This document shows positions 35,402 through 44,893 of a stretch of 64,000 nucleotides of DNA, piece after piece. The notes under the pieces are model-generated. The model ran no database searches. It saw nothing but the letters and a program-made list of their open reading frames with translations, and was not told the origin of the DNA. Each line of letters begins with the position of its first letter. The first letter of the stretch is position 1. A program made the translations under genes and the position numbers. Source of the DNA: Leadbetterella sp035299025 (GTDB lineage Bacteria; Bacteroidota; Bacteroidia; Cytophagales; Spirosomataceae); NCBI GenBank assembly GCA_035299025.1, contig DATGXK010000007.1, positions 1,488,001 to 1,552,000 of the forward strand. Reading direction: 5' to 3'.

Positions 35402-35776
35402 CTATCTCCGCCAACTTGTGAATTTGGAATTCGAAAACGCATTAATTACAAATCGTGAATACGCTTTCGCTTGAAGATGAAAAAGCAGATTGACTAAATT
35501 TGAACTAATAGTTTTCTTTAAAAAGTATAACTCCTTCCTTTCTTTTGTTTTTATGATTGGTGTTAATATTCTAAAATCGCCATAGTCATTTACTTCCCAT
35601 CTTCCCTTTTCCACATAGCCCAAACTATATGTATTATCTGAAAAAAGTACTAATGGATTCTCTTCATTAGTATTAGAACAATATTTTCCATTTAACTTTT
35701 TCTCTATTTGAGAAACAGATTGATTTGTACAACCAACTAGTACCAAAAGAGCAAAAAAGTATCTAATCATACGCAT
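35402..35776 (-). CDS. Small lipoprotein, unknown
   Basis: About 124 residues with a short lipoprotein signal MRMIRYFFALLVLVGC, the Cys being lipidated. ATGs at 35782, 35776 and 35770 are all in frame; the middle one gives a positively charged signal and was chosen. The remainder holds a segment of the form NPLVLFSDNTYSLGYVEKGR and a WEVNDYGDFRIL stretch, typical of small Bacteroidota lipoproteins that describe a folded beta domain. No family is assigned. Confidence 0.55.
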   Translation of the reverse strand: MRMIRYFFALLVLVGCTNQSVSQIEKKLNGKYCSNTNEENPLVLFSDNTYSLGYVEKGRWEVNDYGDFRILTPIIKTKERKELYFLKKTISSNLVNLLFHLQAKAYSRFVINAFSNSKFTSWRR

Positions 35777-35863
35777 GTCCAAAATACGGTGTAAATATCT
35801 TCTAAAATCATTTTGTAGATGTTTCTCAGTCTTTCCTTATATAAGTGCAATATTCAATCCAAA

Positions 35864-35902
35864 AAAAAGAGTCGACAAATTCTAAATTCGCCAACTCTTT
35901 TT
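35864..35902 (-). terminator. Terminator after korB
   Basis: AAAAAGAGT (35864-35872) and ACTCTTTTT (35894-35902) form the base of a longer imperfect stem. On the minus strand it follows the korB stop and is followed by more T residues, so it ends the kor operon. Confidence 0.55.
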
Positions 35903-35933
35903 AAATCATTCATTTAAGTACTGAATTATTAAA

Positions 35934-36986
35934 TTACCTCAATCCCGCATTGATCTTTTCCAAAACCTCGCTTCCTGGGCATAATTCCTTTTCGGTGAGA
36001 GAGTTTAGCGGTTTGTTTACGGTTCCTATCAGGTCGTTGAGTTCTATGCTCTGGGTGTCGAGATACAATAATCCTGTAAGTATTTCGTCTTTTTGGCGGG
36101 CTACTTGAAGGGCATTTATGATAGATAGTTTGTCCTGCGGATCCCAATCTTGGTGTAGTTTATTTAGTTTGATAAACGTTCCATCGTGCATTTCTACCAT
36201 CTTGACATCTATTTCATCATATTCGGTTGTGATTTCCTCTTTTACAGGTACAAAATCTAGAGAAGAAAGGGCTTCGTTGTGCTCACGCACATAGTCATAC
36301 GACTTCGTTGAGCCTGGGTTGTTGTTGAAAGTCACACAAGGCGAAACCACGTTAATCAAGGAAAATCCAGAATGTGAAAGAGCCGCTTTTATCAATGGAA
36401 TCAGCTGGCCTTTGTCTCCACTGAAACTCTGGGCTACAAATGTCGCACCCAATTCTATCGCAATGGCACACATATCTATGCCTTCAAAGTTGTTAACACT
36501 ACCCGCTTTTGATACTGAACCTTGGTCAGCCGTGGCCGAGTCCTGTCCTTTGGTTAGGCCGTAACAACCATTGTTCATCACAATGTAGGTCATGTTCAAG
36601 TTTCTACGAATCACGTGTGCAAACTGACCAAAGCCAATAGAAGCACTATCGCCATCGCCAGAAACGCCCAGATAAACCAAGTCTCTGTTGGCCAAATTGG
36701 CTCCTGTAGCTACCGAAGGCATACGACCATGCACAGAGTTGAATCCATGCGAATTGTTAAGAAAATAAGCTGGTGTTTTGGAAGAACAACCAATGCCCGA
36801 CAGCTTGGCCACACGGTGCGGCTCAATAGAAAGCTCAAAACAAGCATCCACAATGGCGGCTGAAATAGAATCATGTCCACAGCCTGCACAAAGTGTAGAA
36901 AGTGAACCCTCGTATTCTTTTCTGGTATATCCCAAAGCGTTTTTTGGAGCTCTTGGATGTTCGAATTTTGGTTTTATATATGACAT
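35934..36986 (-). CDS. korB: 2-oxoacid:ferredoxin oxidoreductase beta subunit
   Basis: TPP-binding subunit, 350 residues. It shows CAGCGHDSI and GIGCSSK near the N-terminus, cysteines that bind a [4Fe-4S] cluster, and the TPP motif GDGDSASIGFGQFAHVIRRN followed by NNGCYGLTKGQDS. Together with KorA it oxidatively decarboxylates 2-oxoglutarate (or another 2-oxoacid) to the CoA thioester with ferredoxin. It starts 5 bp after korA's stop. Confidence 0.92.
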   Translation of the reverse strand: MSYIKPKFEHPRAPKNALGYTRKEYEGSLSTLCAGCGHDSISAAIVDACFELSIEPHRVAKLSGIGCSSKTPAYFLNNSHGFNSVHGRMPSVATGANLANRDLVYLGVSGDGDSASIGFGQFAHVIRRNLNMTYIVMNNGCYGLTKGQDSATADQGSVSKAGSVNNFEGIDMCAIAIELGATFVAQSFSGDKGQLIPLIKAALSHSGFSLINVVSPCVTFNNNPGSTKSYDYVREHNEALSSLDFVPVKEEITTEYDEIDVKMVEMHDGTFIKLNKLHQDWDPQDKLSIINALQVARQKDEILTGLLYLDTQSIELNDLIGTVNKPLNSLTEKELCPGSEVLEKINAGLR

Positions 36987-36991
36987 AAAAA

Positions 36992-38794
36992 TTAGATACT
37001 TTGTAGGTTTAATGCACTGATGGGCTCAATAATCAAATCGGCGGTGATAGGCGTTCCGTCAAAATTCAAAACTCTGATCAACTTCTTAGGATTCACCTCC
37101 AACTCATTGATGAGCAAGGTTCTCATTTGAGCATCGCGGTTTTGTTCTACCACAAAAACCTGCTTGTGGGCATCGATAAAGTCTTCTACCTCTTTGCAAA
37201 AAGGAAAAGCTTTCAAACGCATGGCGTCAATTTTCAACCCGTCGGCTCTCATAATATCCAAAGCCTCCTCAGCCGCATATCTCGAAGTTCCAAAGAATAT
37301 CACCCCGATTTCTGACTCATTATTTTCTTGATAAAATTCTGGTCCAGGAACCAAAGTTTTGGCAGTTTCGAGTTTCTTCTTCAACCTATTCATGATACGC
37401 ACGTAGGTGTCAGAATCTTCTGAGTAAGCCGCTTTTTCGTCGTGAGACGAGCCTCTGGTGAAATACGCTCCTTTGGTAGGGTGTGTACCCGGTAAAGTTC
37501 TGTAAGGAATTCCATCGCCGTCCACATCTTTGTATCTTCCCCAATCTTGAGCCGCTTCCAATTCTTCGGCGTTCAATACTTTTCCTCGGTTATATTTGCG
37601 GTTGTCGTCCCATTTGAATGGCGGACACATGTGTTCGTTCATTCCCAAGTCCAAATCTGTCATAAACAAGACTGGAGTCTGTAATTGCTCTGCCAAATCA
37701 AAGGCATCGGCCATCATTTCGAAACACTCCGTAGGTGTAGAAGGAAGCAACAAAACGTGTTTGGTATCCCCATGAGAGGCATAAGCGGCCATCAGCAAAT
37801 CAGATTGCTGCGTACGTGTTGGCATACCCGTAGAAGGACCCGAACGTTGCACATCAGCCAACACCACCGGAATTTCCGAGTAATAAGCCAAACCCAAAAA
37901 TTCATTCATCAACGATAAACCTGGTCCTGAGGTAGCAGTAAATGCTCTTGCACCGTTCCAGTTAGCTCCTATGGCCATACCGATAGCTGATAGTTCGTCT
38001 TCAGACTGCACAACTGAGAAGTTATTTTTACCTGTTTCAGGGTCTTTACGTAGTTTGTTGGCGTATTTCTCAAATGAACTCACCAAAGAAGTAGAAGGCG
38101 TAATAGGATACCAAGAAACCACCGACGCACCGCCATAAACTGCACCCAAACCGGCAGCGGCATTGCCATCTATCAAAATCCAATCTTTCACCAAATCTCT
38201 TCTTTCTACCCTAAAATCAAGCGGGTAGTCAAAGTTTTCAGCTATATAATCCCCACCAAGATTCAGTGCTTTTACGTTTGGAATCACCAACTTTTCTTTG
38301 CCTTTGAATTGCTCCGAAAGTAATTTTTCTATTTCTTCGAAACTGATATCCAATAGTTTAGCCAAAGCTCCCACATATACAATATTCTTGAACAATTGTT
38401 TCTGACGGGGATCTGAGAATTCTTTATTACAAATATCCATCAGCGGAATTCCGATGAAGTTGATATCGTCTCTTAAAAATTCTTCATAAAGCTTTTTGGT
38501 GCTGTCGTATACAAAATATCCACCCGGTCTTACAGAAGCAATGTCTTTCTTCAAGCTCTGCGGATTGACACTTACCATAAGGTCAATACCATTTTTTCTA
38601 CCCAAATATCCCTTTTCGCTAACTCTAACTTCATACCATGTAGGTAAACCTTGAATATTGGACGGAAATATATTTTTAGCCGACACAGGCACGCCCATTC
38701 TGAAAATAGACTTGGCGAAAAGCGAGTTGGCACTTGCCGAACCGGTACCGTTTACATTGGCAAATCTTACTACAAAATCATTTATACTACTCAT
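36992..38794 (-). CDS. korA: 2-oxoacid:ferredoxin oxidoreductase alpha subunit, gamma-alpha fusion
   Basis: A 600-residue subunit with an N-terminal gamma-like domain (about 1-190, GTGSASANSLFAKSIFRMG) fused to the pyrimidine-binding alpha domain (WYPITPSTSLVSSFEKYANK, SEDELSAIGMAIGANWNGAR, TATSGPGLSLMNEFLGLAYY). The fused gamma-alpha layout is that of 2-oxoglutarate:ferredoxin oxidoreductases. The substrate preference is inferred from layout. It sits between an FAD/Fe-S oxidoreductase and korB in one operon. Confidence 0.92.
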   Translation of the reverse strand: MSSINDFVVRFANVNGTGSASANSLFAKSIFRMGVPVSAKNIFPSNIQGLPTWYEVRVSEKGYLGRKNGIDLMVSVNPQSLKKDIASVRPGGYFVYDSTKKLYEEFLRDDINFIGIPLMDICNKEFSDPRQKQLFKNIVYVGALAKLLDISFEEIEKLLSEQFKGKEKLVIPNVKALNLGGDYIAENFDYPLDFRVERRDLVKDWILIDGNAAAGLGAVYGGASVVSWYPITPSTSLVSSFEKYANKLRKDPETGKNNFSVVQSEDELSAIGMAIGANWNGARAFTATSGPGLSLMNEFLGLAYYSEIPVVLADVQRSGPSTGMPTRTQQSDLLMAAYASHGDTKHVLLLPSTPTECFEMMADAFDLAEQLQTPVLFMTDLDLGMNEHMCPPFKWDDNRKYNRGKVLNAEELEAAQDWGRYKDVDGDGIPYRTLPGTHPTKGAYFTRGSSHDEKAAYSEDSDTYVRIMNRLKKKLETAKTLVPGPEFYQENNESEIGVIFFGTSRYAAEEALDIMRADGLKIDAMRLKAFPFCKEVEDFIDAHKQVFVVEQNRDAQMRTLLINELEVNPKKLIRVLNFDGTPITADLIIEPISALNLQSI

Positions 38795-38803
38795 ATTCCT
38801 ATA

Positions 38804-40582
38804 TTAACAACCTGCTTTAGCAGTTTTATACATAAATTTTTGCATGTCCCAAGCCGAAGTTGGGCAACGCTCAGCACACAAGCCACAGTGAAGACAAACG
38901 TCCTCGTCTTTTACCATTACTTTACCCGTCTTGAGGCTATCTGACACCAAAATATCCTGCTCCTGATTAAGTGCTGGAATGAGCAATTTGGCCCTCAAAT
39001 CTCCTTCGTTTTCTTCGTTGAAAGTAAAGTTGATACACTGTGTTGGGCAAACATCCATACAGGCATCGCACTCAATGCATTTGTCTTCCATGAAAACAGT
39101 CTGTACGTCACAGTTGAGACAGCGTTCAGCTTCTTTAAAAGCCGAAGTCAAATCAAAACCCAGCTCAACTTCTTTCTTTCTATCGGCCAAAGTTATCTTT
39201 TTGTCCTCCTGAGGCACCACAAATCTTAAATCTGCTGAAACACCATTGTCGTAGCTCCATTCGTGAATACCCATTTTGGTACTGATCAAAGTTACGTCTG
39301 GTGCTGGTCTGTCGTGGATATCTTGTCCTTGGCAAAATTTATCAATTGAAATGGCTGCCTGGTGGCCTTGAGCAACGGCCGTAATAACGTTTTTAGGTCC
39401 AAGAGCGGCATCTCCACCAAAGAAAACACCTGCACGAGTGGATGCAAAAGTAGTTTCATCAACTATTGGCATTTCCCACTCGTTAAATTCAACGCCAAGG
39501 TCTTTTTCTATCCACTCAAAACGGTTTTCTTGACCGATGGCGATAATCACATCGTCCGCTTCAATAAACACATCAGGCTCACCAGTGGGCACCAATTTAC
39601 GCTTTCCTTTTTCATCATATTGAGCCTCCACTTTCTCAAAAAACATGCCTTTCAATTTGCCATTTTCAGACACAAAGCTTTTTGGAACGTGATTTTCTAA
39701 AATCGGAATATCTTCATGAATGGCATCTTCTTTTTCCCATGGAGAAGCCTTCATTTCTTTGAATGGACTTCTAACCAACACCTTAACCTCTTCACCGCCC
39801 AATCGGCGAGAAGTACGGCAGCAGTCCATGGCGGTATTTCCTCCACCCAAAACAATCACTTTTTTACCGATTTTGTTGGTGTGCTCAAACGCCACATTCG
39901 CCAACCATTGAATACCGATGTGAATGTTCTCTTTCGCATCCCATCTGCCAGGAAGATTTGGCAAATCTTTGCCTTTGGGAGCTCCAGTAGCTACAAAAAC
40001 AGCGTCATAGCCTCCATTTATAATATCTTTTAGACTCGTCACATATTGATTGAAATGCTTCACGATGTCCATATCGAGAATGACATTCACCTCTTGGTCC
40101 AAAACCGAATTTGGCAAACGGAAAGAAGGTATTTGACTTCTCATCATACCGCCGCCCTTGCTTTGGTCGTCATAAATATGAATTTCATAACCCAGCGGAG
40201 CCAAATCTCTGGCCACTGTCAAACCCGCTGGTCCAGCACCGATGATGGCAATCTTTTTGCCGTTCTTTACTTTAGGAATCTCAGGCAAATATTGAGCGAT
40301 GTCGTCTTTGAAATCCGCCGCCACTCTTTTAAGTCTACAAATGGCTACAGGCTCCTCTTCTACTCTACCTCTTCTACATGCAGGCTCGCATGGGCGGTCG
40401 CAGGTTCTACCTAAAACTCCTGGAAAAACATTGGACTCCCAGTTGACCATGTAGGCCTCGGTATATTTGCCGGCGGCAATAAGTCTGATGTAATGAGGAA
40501 CTGGGGTGTGAGCAGGGCAAGCGTACTGACAATCAACTACTTTGTGGTAATACTCCGAATCTTTGATATTTGTGGGCTTCAT
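38804..40582 (-). CDS. FAD/NAD(P)-dependent oxidoreductase with ferredoxin domains
   Basis: A 592-residue GltD-like flavoprotein. N-terminal Fe-S helical domain (CQYACPAHTPVP, CDRPCEPACRRGRVEE) to about 90, FAD site GAGPAGLTVARDL near 115, second nucleotide site VLGGGNTAMDC, and a C-terminal pair of [4Fe-4S] motifs CIECDACMDVCPTQC and CLHCGLCAERCPTS. Its start precedes korA by 10 bp. It is expected to couple NAD(P)H to ferredoxin for, or to accept electrons from, the KorAB complex. It differs from true GltD by the ferredoxin extension. Confidence 0.9.
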   Translation of the reverse strand: MKPTNIKDSEYYHKVVDCQYACPAHTPVPHYIRLIAAGKYTEAYMVNWESNVFPGVLGRTCDRPCEPACRRGRVEEEPVAICRLKRVAADFKDDIAQYLPEIPKVKNGKKIAIIGAGPAGLTVARDLAPLGYEIHIYDDQSKGGGMMRSQIPSFRLPNSVLDQEVNVILDMDIVKHFNQYVTSLKDIINGGYDAVFVATGAPKGKDLPNLPGRWDAKENIHIGIQWLANVAFEHTNKIGKKVIVLGGGNTAMDCCRTSRRLGGEEVKVLVRSPFKEMKASPWEKEDAIHEDIPILENHVPKSFVSENGKLKGMFFEKVEAQYDEKGKRKLVPTGEPDVFIEADDVIIAIGQENRFEWIEKDLGVEFNEWEMPIVDETTFASTRAGVFFGGDAALGPKNVITAVAQGHQAAISIDKFCQGQDIHDRPAPDVTLISTKMGIHEWSYDNGVSADLRFVVPQEDKKITLADRKKEVELGFDLTSAFKEAERCLNCDVQTVFMEDKCIECDACMDVCPTQCINFTFNEENEGDLRAKLLIPALNQEQDILVSDSLKTGKVMVKDEDVCLHCGLCAERCPTSAWDMQKFMYKTAKAGC

Positions 40583-40864
40583 ATGCCTCTATTATATAAT
40601 ATTATTTCTATAATTTATTTGAAAATTCAAATATTGCCAAATATAAATTGTTAGTATTTCTTAGAAAAGAAAAAGACTTCATAATAATTGGGCAAAAAGC
40701 AAAAAAACAGTTATTTAGATTGGTTATAAATAGAAAATGCCATTTTTAATACTAAATTTTGGATAAGTAATATTTTTTTGAACCCTCTTAAAAATCAAAA
40801 AATAGTAGTTTTTGAAAGCACAGAAAAATGGATTCTGATTCTGAAAGAGTAATTTGAGCGAAGG

Positions 40865-41947
40865 CTACGCACTGACCAATTGAAGGAGTTTTTGAGCAAA
40901 AATATACTCGTCTGCTTCTTGAATTATGATGGAATCAAGTTTAAGTAAAAACTTGGCATAATGGCCGGGCATTTCTAGAATATTAGACTGAAACGGTTTG
41001 TTACAAACTATAAATTGGAAACTATCGGTAAATATGTTGTAAACAATAACCGCCTCTTGCTGTCGAGAATTTGGAAAACAGTAAAGAAACATCGGCACAT
41101 CTAGCAAATCATATTCGGTGTAGCCGTTTACCAGACAGATATCAAAAAAGTTATAAATGAGTAAATCTGTTTTGAGATTGACACTTTGCAATAATTCTTG
41201 GAGTACCCTCAGCTTAGATCTTATCAATACCAAAGGTTGGTGATATGCTTCAAATTTTTGAGTACTCAGCCAACTCTTTTTACCAAAATGGAGAAAAGCC
41301 GTAGAGGATTTGGCCATCTCTAGTTTGTAATCAAACTGTTTATAACCAGGCACAAAATAACCCGGATAAAAATACTCGTATCCAGCATTTTTTAGGAAAA
41401 GAATTTTCTGGAGAAATAGATACTTGCCAAGACTATATTTTTTGTAATTGGGATCAAAGACGCTCACGATTCCTTGAGCAGTATTTTCTCCCAAATCAAA
41501 CACACCACAGCCTATGAGCGTATTTCCATCATAAATTTCGAGATGTCGAGAGTCGAATCTATCAAACAGTGAATTGCCGGTGAGTAGGTTTTGAAGTGAT
41601 GGAGCAATAGAAAACGACAAACTCTGGCGATAACGATAAAAAAGATCTTCTTTTTCGTAGGTAATCTGGCCTGAGACCACCTTTATCGTAAATCTTTCGT
41701 TTTGTTTTAATAGTTTTTTTTGAGAAACACTTGACTCAAATTCTTTCAAGTCAACCCTGAGCCAAAGGGCGTTGAATTGTTCGTTACCAAAAACTAGAAA
41801 ATTGGTAGTAAACATACTCTGTCCCATTCTGAACCAACCTAATTCTAAGAAACGATCAAGTTGTTTTGGAGAAATATATTCCAAATTACGGATATCGGCC
41901 ATTTTCCAATTTCCGACCGGCACGTCATTGTTTTCTTGGTATTTCAA
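40865..41947 (-). CDS. Arginyl-tRNA--protein transferase-like protein
   Basis: A 360-residue protein resembling bacterial aminoacyl-tRNA-protein transferases (ATE/Bpt). Matches are LELGWFRMGQSMFTTNF near the start, LWLRVDLKEFESSVSQKKLL, and a GNAT-like C-terminal part with GKYLFLQKILFLKNAGYEYF and GYFVPGYKQFDYKLEM. The Cys-x2-Cys motif near the front of classical members is missing here, so the activity on N-degrons is uncertain. It is a single gene upstream of the phosphate transporter. Confidence 0.68.
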   Translation of the reverse strand: MKYQENNDVPVGNWKMADIRNLEYISPKQLDRFLELGWFRMGQSMFTTNFLVFGNEQFNALWLRVDLKEFESSVSQKKLLKQNERFTIKVVSGQITYEKEDLFYRYRQSLSFSIAPSLQNLLTGNSLFDRFDSRHLEIYDGNTLIGCGVFDLGENTAQGIVSVFDPNYKKYSLGKYLFLQKILFLKNAGYEYFYPGYFVPGYKQFDYKLEMAKSSTAFLHFGKKSWLSTQKFEAYHQPLVLIRSKLRVLQELLQSVNLKTDLLIYNFFDICLVNGYTEYDLLDVPMFLYCFPNSRQQEAVIVYNIFTDSFQFIVCNKPFQSNILEMPGHYAKFLLKLDSIIIQEADEYIFAQKLLQLVSA

Positions 41948-42063
41948 AATTTACTAAACAAATTTTCTGAAAAGATGCTAAGCCGTTTTCAATTTACAAA
42001 GACAATTGATTTAAAAATATTCAAAAATGGCTTTTTTCCTGCACGAACGCAATTTTAGGGCAT

Positions 42064-42090
42064 AAAAAAAGTGGTTCAGAAGAACCACTT
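42064..42090 (-). terminator. Terminator after PiT phosphate transporter
   Basis: On the minus strand AAGTGGTTC (42090-42082) pairs with GAACCACTT (42077-42069) around a TTCT loop, followed by a run of T (42070-42064). Strong intrinsic terminator for the phosphate transporter. Confidence 0.8.
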
Positions 42091-42113
42091 TTCAATATAA
42101 ATCTGACAATATC

Positions 42114-43532
42114 TTATGAAACGAAGAATCTGAACAAAAGGAACAAACCAGCGGATAGCATCATAGAAACAGGCAGAGTAAGTACCCAAGCTATGGCAAT
42201 GTTTTTGATAGTTCCGGCCTGTAGGTTTTTGATACCTTTGGAGGCTACCATAGAACCCGCTATACCAGATGAAAGCGTGTGCGTAGTACTCACTGGCAAC
42301 TTGAACCCTGAAGCCAAACCAATGGTAACGGCAGCCACCAGTTCGGCAGAAGCACCTTGGGCATAAGTCAAATGTGACTTTCCAATTTTCTCACCTACAG
42401 TAACCACAATTCTCTTCCAGCCAATCATTGTGCCTAGTCCAAGAGACAATGAAATGAGCATAATAACCCAGAAAGGAGCAAAATCTGTTGCTTTACGAAT
42501 ACCCTTTTCTTCTTTTGTTGCCAATTTTGTAAGAGTTTCTCTATCTGCAGCACTCATACTTACGCTTTCGTCAGACAAGAGTTTTTTCGCGTTGCTGGCC
42601 ACTTTCAAAATGGCACCTCTCAAATGTAGTTTTGAGGTAGTGTCTGATGAAGTCTGGTTTACAACCGGAGTTAAGAATGTAATATTTGATTTAATCTCGT
42701 TGATGTGTTTCATTTCAGAAACGCCCAAACCTACAGTGTCAATTTTGTTTACAATAGCTTCAATTTTGACCAAATCTGGCTGAATATCCTTTAGTTTTTT
42801 AGCACTTGTAATTGCAAAATAGGAAGGAAGAACACCAATCAAAATCAACATCATCAGCCCTATACCTTTCTGGCCGTCATTCTTTCCATGAAAAAAACTA
42901 ACCAAACCACAGGTAGTTATCAGTGTACCTCTGATCCAGTTTGGAGGCGACTGGTTCTTTTTAGGTTCTGAAAATATCTGATCTCTAACGTTTTTACTTA
43001 CTGTACGTCTCAGCACAAACATCAAAAAGATGGCCATTGCAAAACCTAAAACCGGAGCCATAAGCAAACCAGTAAAAATGTCTTTTACCTTATCCCAGTT
43101 TATTGCAGCCACACCAGTTTGGTTTTCTGGAAGCAAAGCATAACCCAAACCAACACCCATAATAGCACCAATGAGCGTATGCGAGCTAGAAGAAGGCAAT
43201 CCGAAATACCAAGTACCAAAATTCCAGATGATGGCACTAAACAACATGGCCATAACCATCGCCAGTGAATGGTATACGTTTTGGTCTATCAGAAGTTCGA
43301 CTGGGAGCAGATTGACGATACTCATTCCGACACCTACACCTCCGGTTATAACTCCCACGAAATTGAGAATACCTGAGTAAACCACTGCTTGGGTTGGTTT
43401 CAATGAATTGGTATAGATTACTGTAGCTACTGCATTGGCAGTATCGTGAAAACCGTTGATAAATTCAAAGAAACAAGCAGCAAGAAGGGCAAAAAAAAGT
43501 AGAAAAAAAACGTCATTTTCTAGACCAAACAT
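42114..43532 (-). CDS. Inorganic phosphate transporter, PiT family
   Basis: A 472-residue cation/phosphate symporter with about ten helices and a long cytosolic loop near 240-350. Both PiT signatures are present: GFHDTANAVATVIYTNSLKP near 27-46 and the second SAELVAAVTIGLASGFKLPV with STTHTLSSGIAG at about 400-430. PiT uptake is driven by the proton or metal-phosphate gradient. It is a single gene, with its own terminator. Confidence 0.93.
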   Translation of the reverse strand: MFGLENDVFFLLFFALLAACFFEFINGFHDTANAVATVIYTNSLKPTQAVVYSGILNFVGVITGGVGVGMSIVNLLPVELLIDQNVYHSLAMVMAMLFSAIIWNFGTWYFGLPSSSSHTLIGAIMGVGLGYALLPENQTGVAAINWDKVKDIFTGLLMAPVLGFAMAIFLMFVLRRTVSKNVRDQIFSEPKKNQSPPNWIRGTLITTCGLVSFFHGKNDGQKGIGLMMLILIGVLPSYFAITSAKKLKDIQPDLVKIEAIVNKIDTVGLGVSEMKHINEIKSNITFLTPVVNQTSSDTTSKLHLRGAILKVASNAKKLLSDESVSMSAADRETLTKLATKEEKGIRKATDFAPFWVIMLISLSLGLGTMIGWKRIVVTVGEKIGKSHLTYAQGASAELVAAVTIGLASGFKLPVSTTHTLSSGIAGSMVASKGIKNLQAGTIKNIAIAWVLTLPVSMMLSAGLFLLFRFFVS

Positions 43533-43638
43533 AATAATTAGATTTTAGTTTTAGATTCTGATTCACATTGGTGGCACAAATGTCAGAATTTATTTTGACC
43601 TAACATAAAAGTTATCCACATCCAATGTTACCAAATTG

Positions 43639-44673
43639 TTAATTTTCTTTGATGGCCAACTGGCCGCATGCAGCATCTATGTCTTTTCCCCTACTTCTTC
43701 GGATGTTTACAGTTACACCATTGTTTTCTAAATACTTAGCAAATTTCTCTATCGCATCTGCCTCCGCGTTCCTAAAATCTGCTTCGTTTATCGGATTGTA
43801 TTCTATGATATTTACTTTAGAAGGTACTCTTTTACAGAACTTTAGTAAATCTTTGGCATCTTCTATGGTGTCGTTGAAGCCATTGAAGACTATATATTCA
43901 AAAGTAATTTTGTTGCCAGTTTTTTTGTAAAAATAAGTCAAGGCCTCTGTTAAATTCTTTATGCTGTTCGATTCATTGATAGGCATGATGGTGTTGCGTT
44001 TTTCATCATTTGCGGCGTGCAGTGACAACGCCAGATTGAATTTTACACCATCATCTCCTAGTTTTTTAATCATTTTGGCTATGCCAGCAGTTGAAACAGT
44101 AATTCGTTTTGGCGACCAATTTAGACCTTCTGGGGAGGTTATTTTTTCTACGGACTCCAAAACTGCTTGGTAATTTAACAGTGGCTCACCCATTCCCATA
44201 TACACTATGTTTGTTAATGGCTGGTTAAAACGCTCTTCGGCTTGATTTTTTATCAAAATGACCTGATCATAAATTTCCGCTGCGTCAAGATTTCGCTCAC
44301 GTTTCATATATCCCGTGGCACAAAATTTACAAGTCAAACTACAGCCCACCTGTGAAGAAATACAGGCCGTCATGCGGGTTTCGGTGGGTATCAAAACTCC
44401 TTCCACCAAGTGCTTATCAAAGAGTCGGAAACCAGATTTTATGGTGCCGTCGTCAGAATACTGCGATTTGTAAACAGTAACTGGGTTAATATCAAACTCG
44501 GCCGCCAAACTTTCTCTTAGATTTTTAGAAAGATTGCTCATAGACTGAATGTCCGTAACAGATTTTTGCCACAGCCATTCCATTATTTGTTTGGCTCTGA
44601 AAGCCGGCTCGCCTTTTTGCTTTAGCCAATCTTTCATCTGCTCTAAACTAAACTTTCTTAAATCCTGTTTCAT
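43639..44673 (-). CDS. rlmN: 23S rRNA (adenine2503-C2)-methyltransferase
   Basis: Radical SAM methyltransferase that methylates A2503 of 23S rRNA and tRNA A37. Length 344 is normal. The cluster motif Cys111-x3-Cys115-x2-Cys118 (VGCSLTCKFCATGY) is present, with the partner cysteine 336 in ACGQLAIKEN forming the methyl-transfer disulfide, and the family motifs GMGEPLLNY and SLHAANDEKR. Monocistronic. Confidence 0.95.
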   Translation of the reverse strand: MKQDLRKFSLEQMKDWLKQKGEPAFRAKQIMEWLWQKSVTDIQSMSNLSKNLRESLAAEFDINPVTVYKSQYSDDGTIKSGFRLFDKHLVEGVLIPTETRMTACISSQVGCSLTCKFCATGYMKRERNLDAAEIYDQVILIKNQAEERFNQPLTNIVYMGMGEPLLNYQAVLESVEKITSPEGLNWSPKRITVSTAGIAKMIKKLGDDGVKFNLALSLHAANDEKRNTIMPINESNSIKNLTEALTYFYKKTGNKITFEYIVFNGFNDTIEDAKDLLKFCKRVPSKVNIIEYNPINEADFRNAEADAIEKFAKYLENNGVTVNIRRSRGKDIDAACGQLAIKEN

Positions 44674-44893
44674 ACTGTTTTTGTTTTACCGCTTGGTCGC
44701 AAAGACGCTATATTTTGTTGGTTTGATGCCAAACCAAAACCCAACCTCTTAGAGATACTCCTTACTTTTTCACAAAAATCCGAATTAATCGGCCGTTTCT
44801 CAACATTATTGCTCTAAGATTTGGTCAAAGTTAAACTTTTAGGACATTCGTTTTGTTTTTCCAACAATATATGGTATTTTTCAAATAAAAAAA

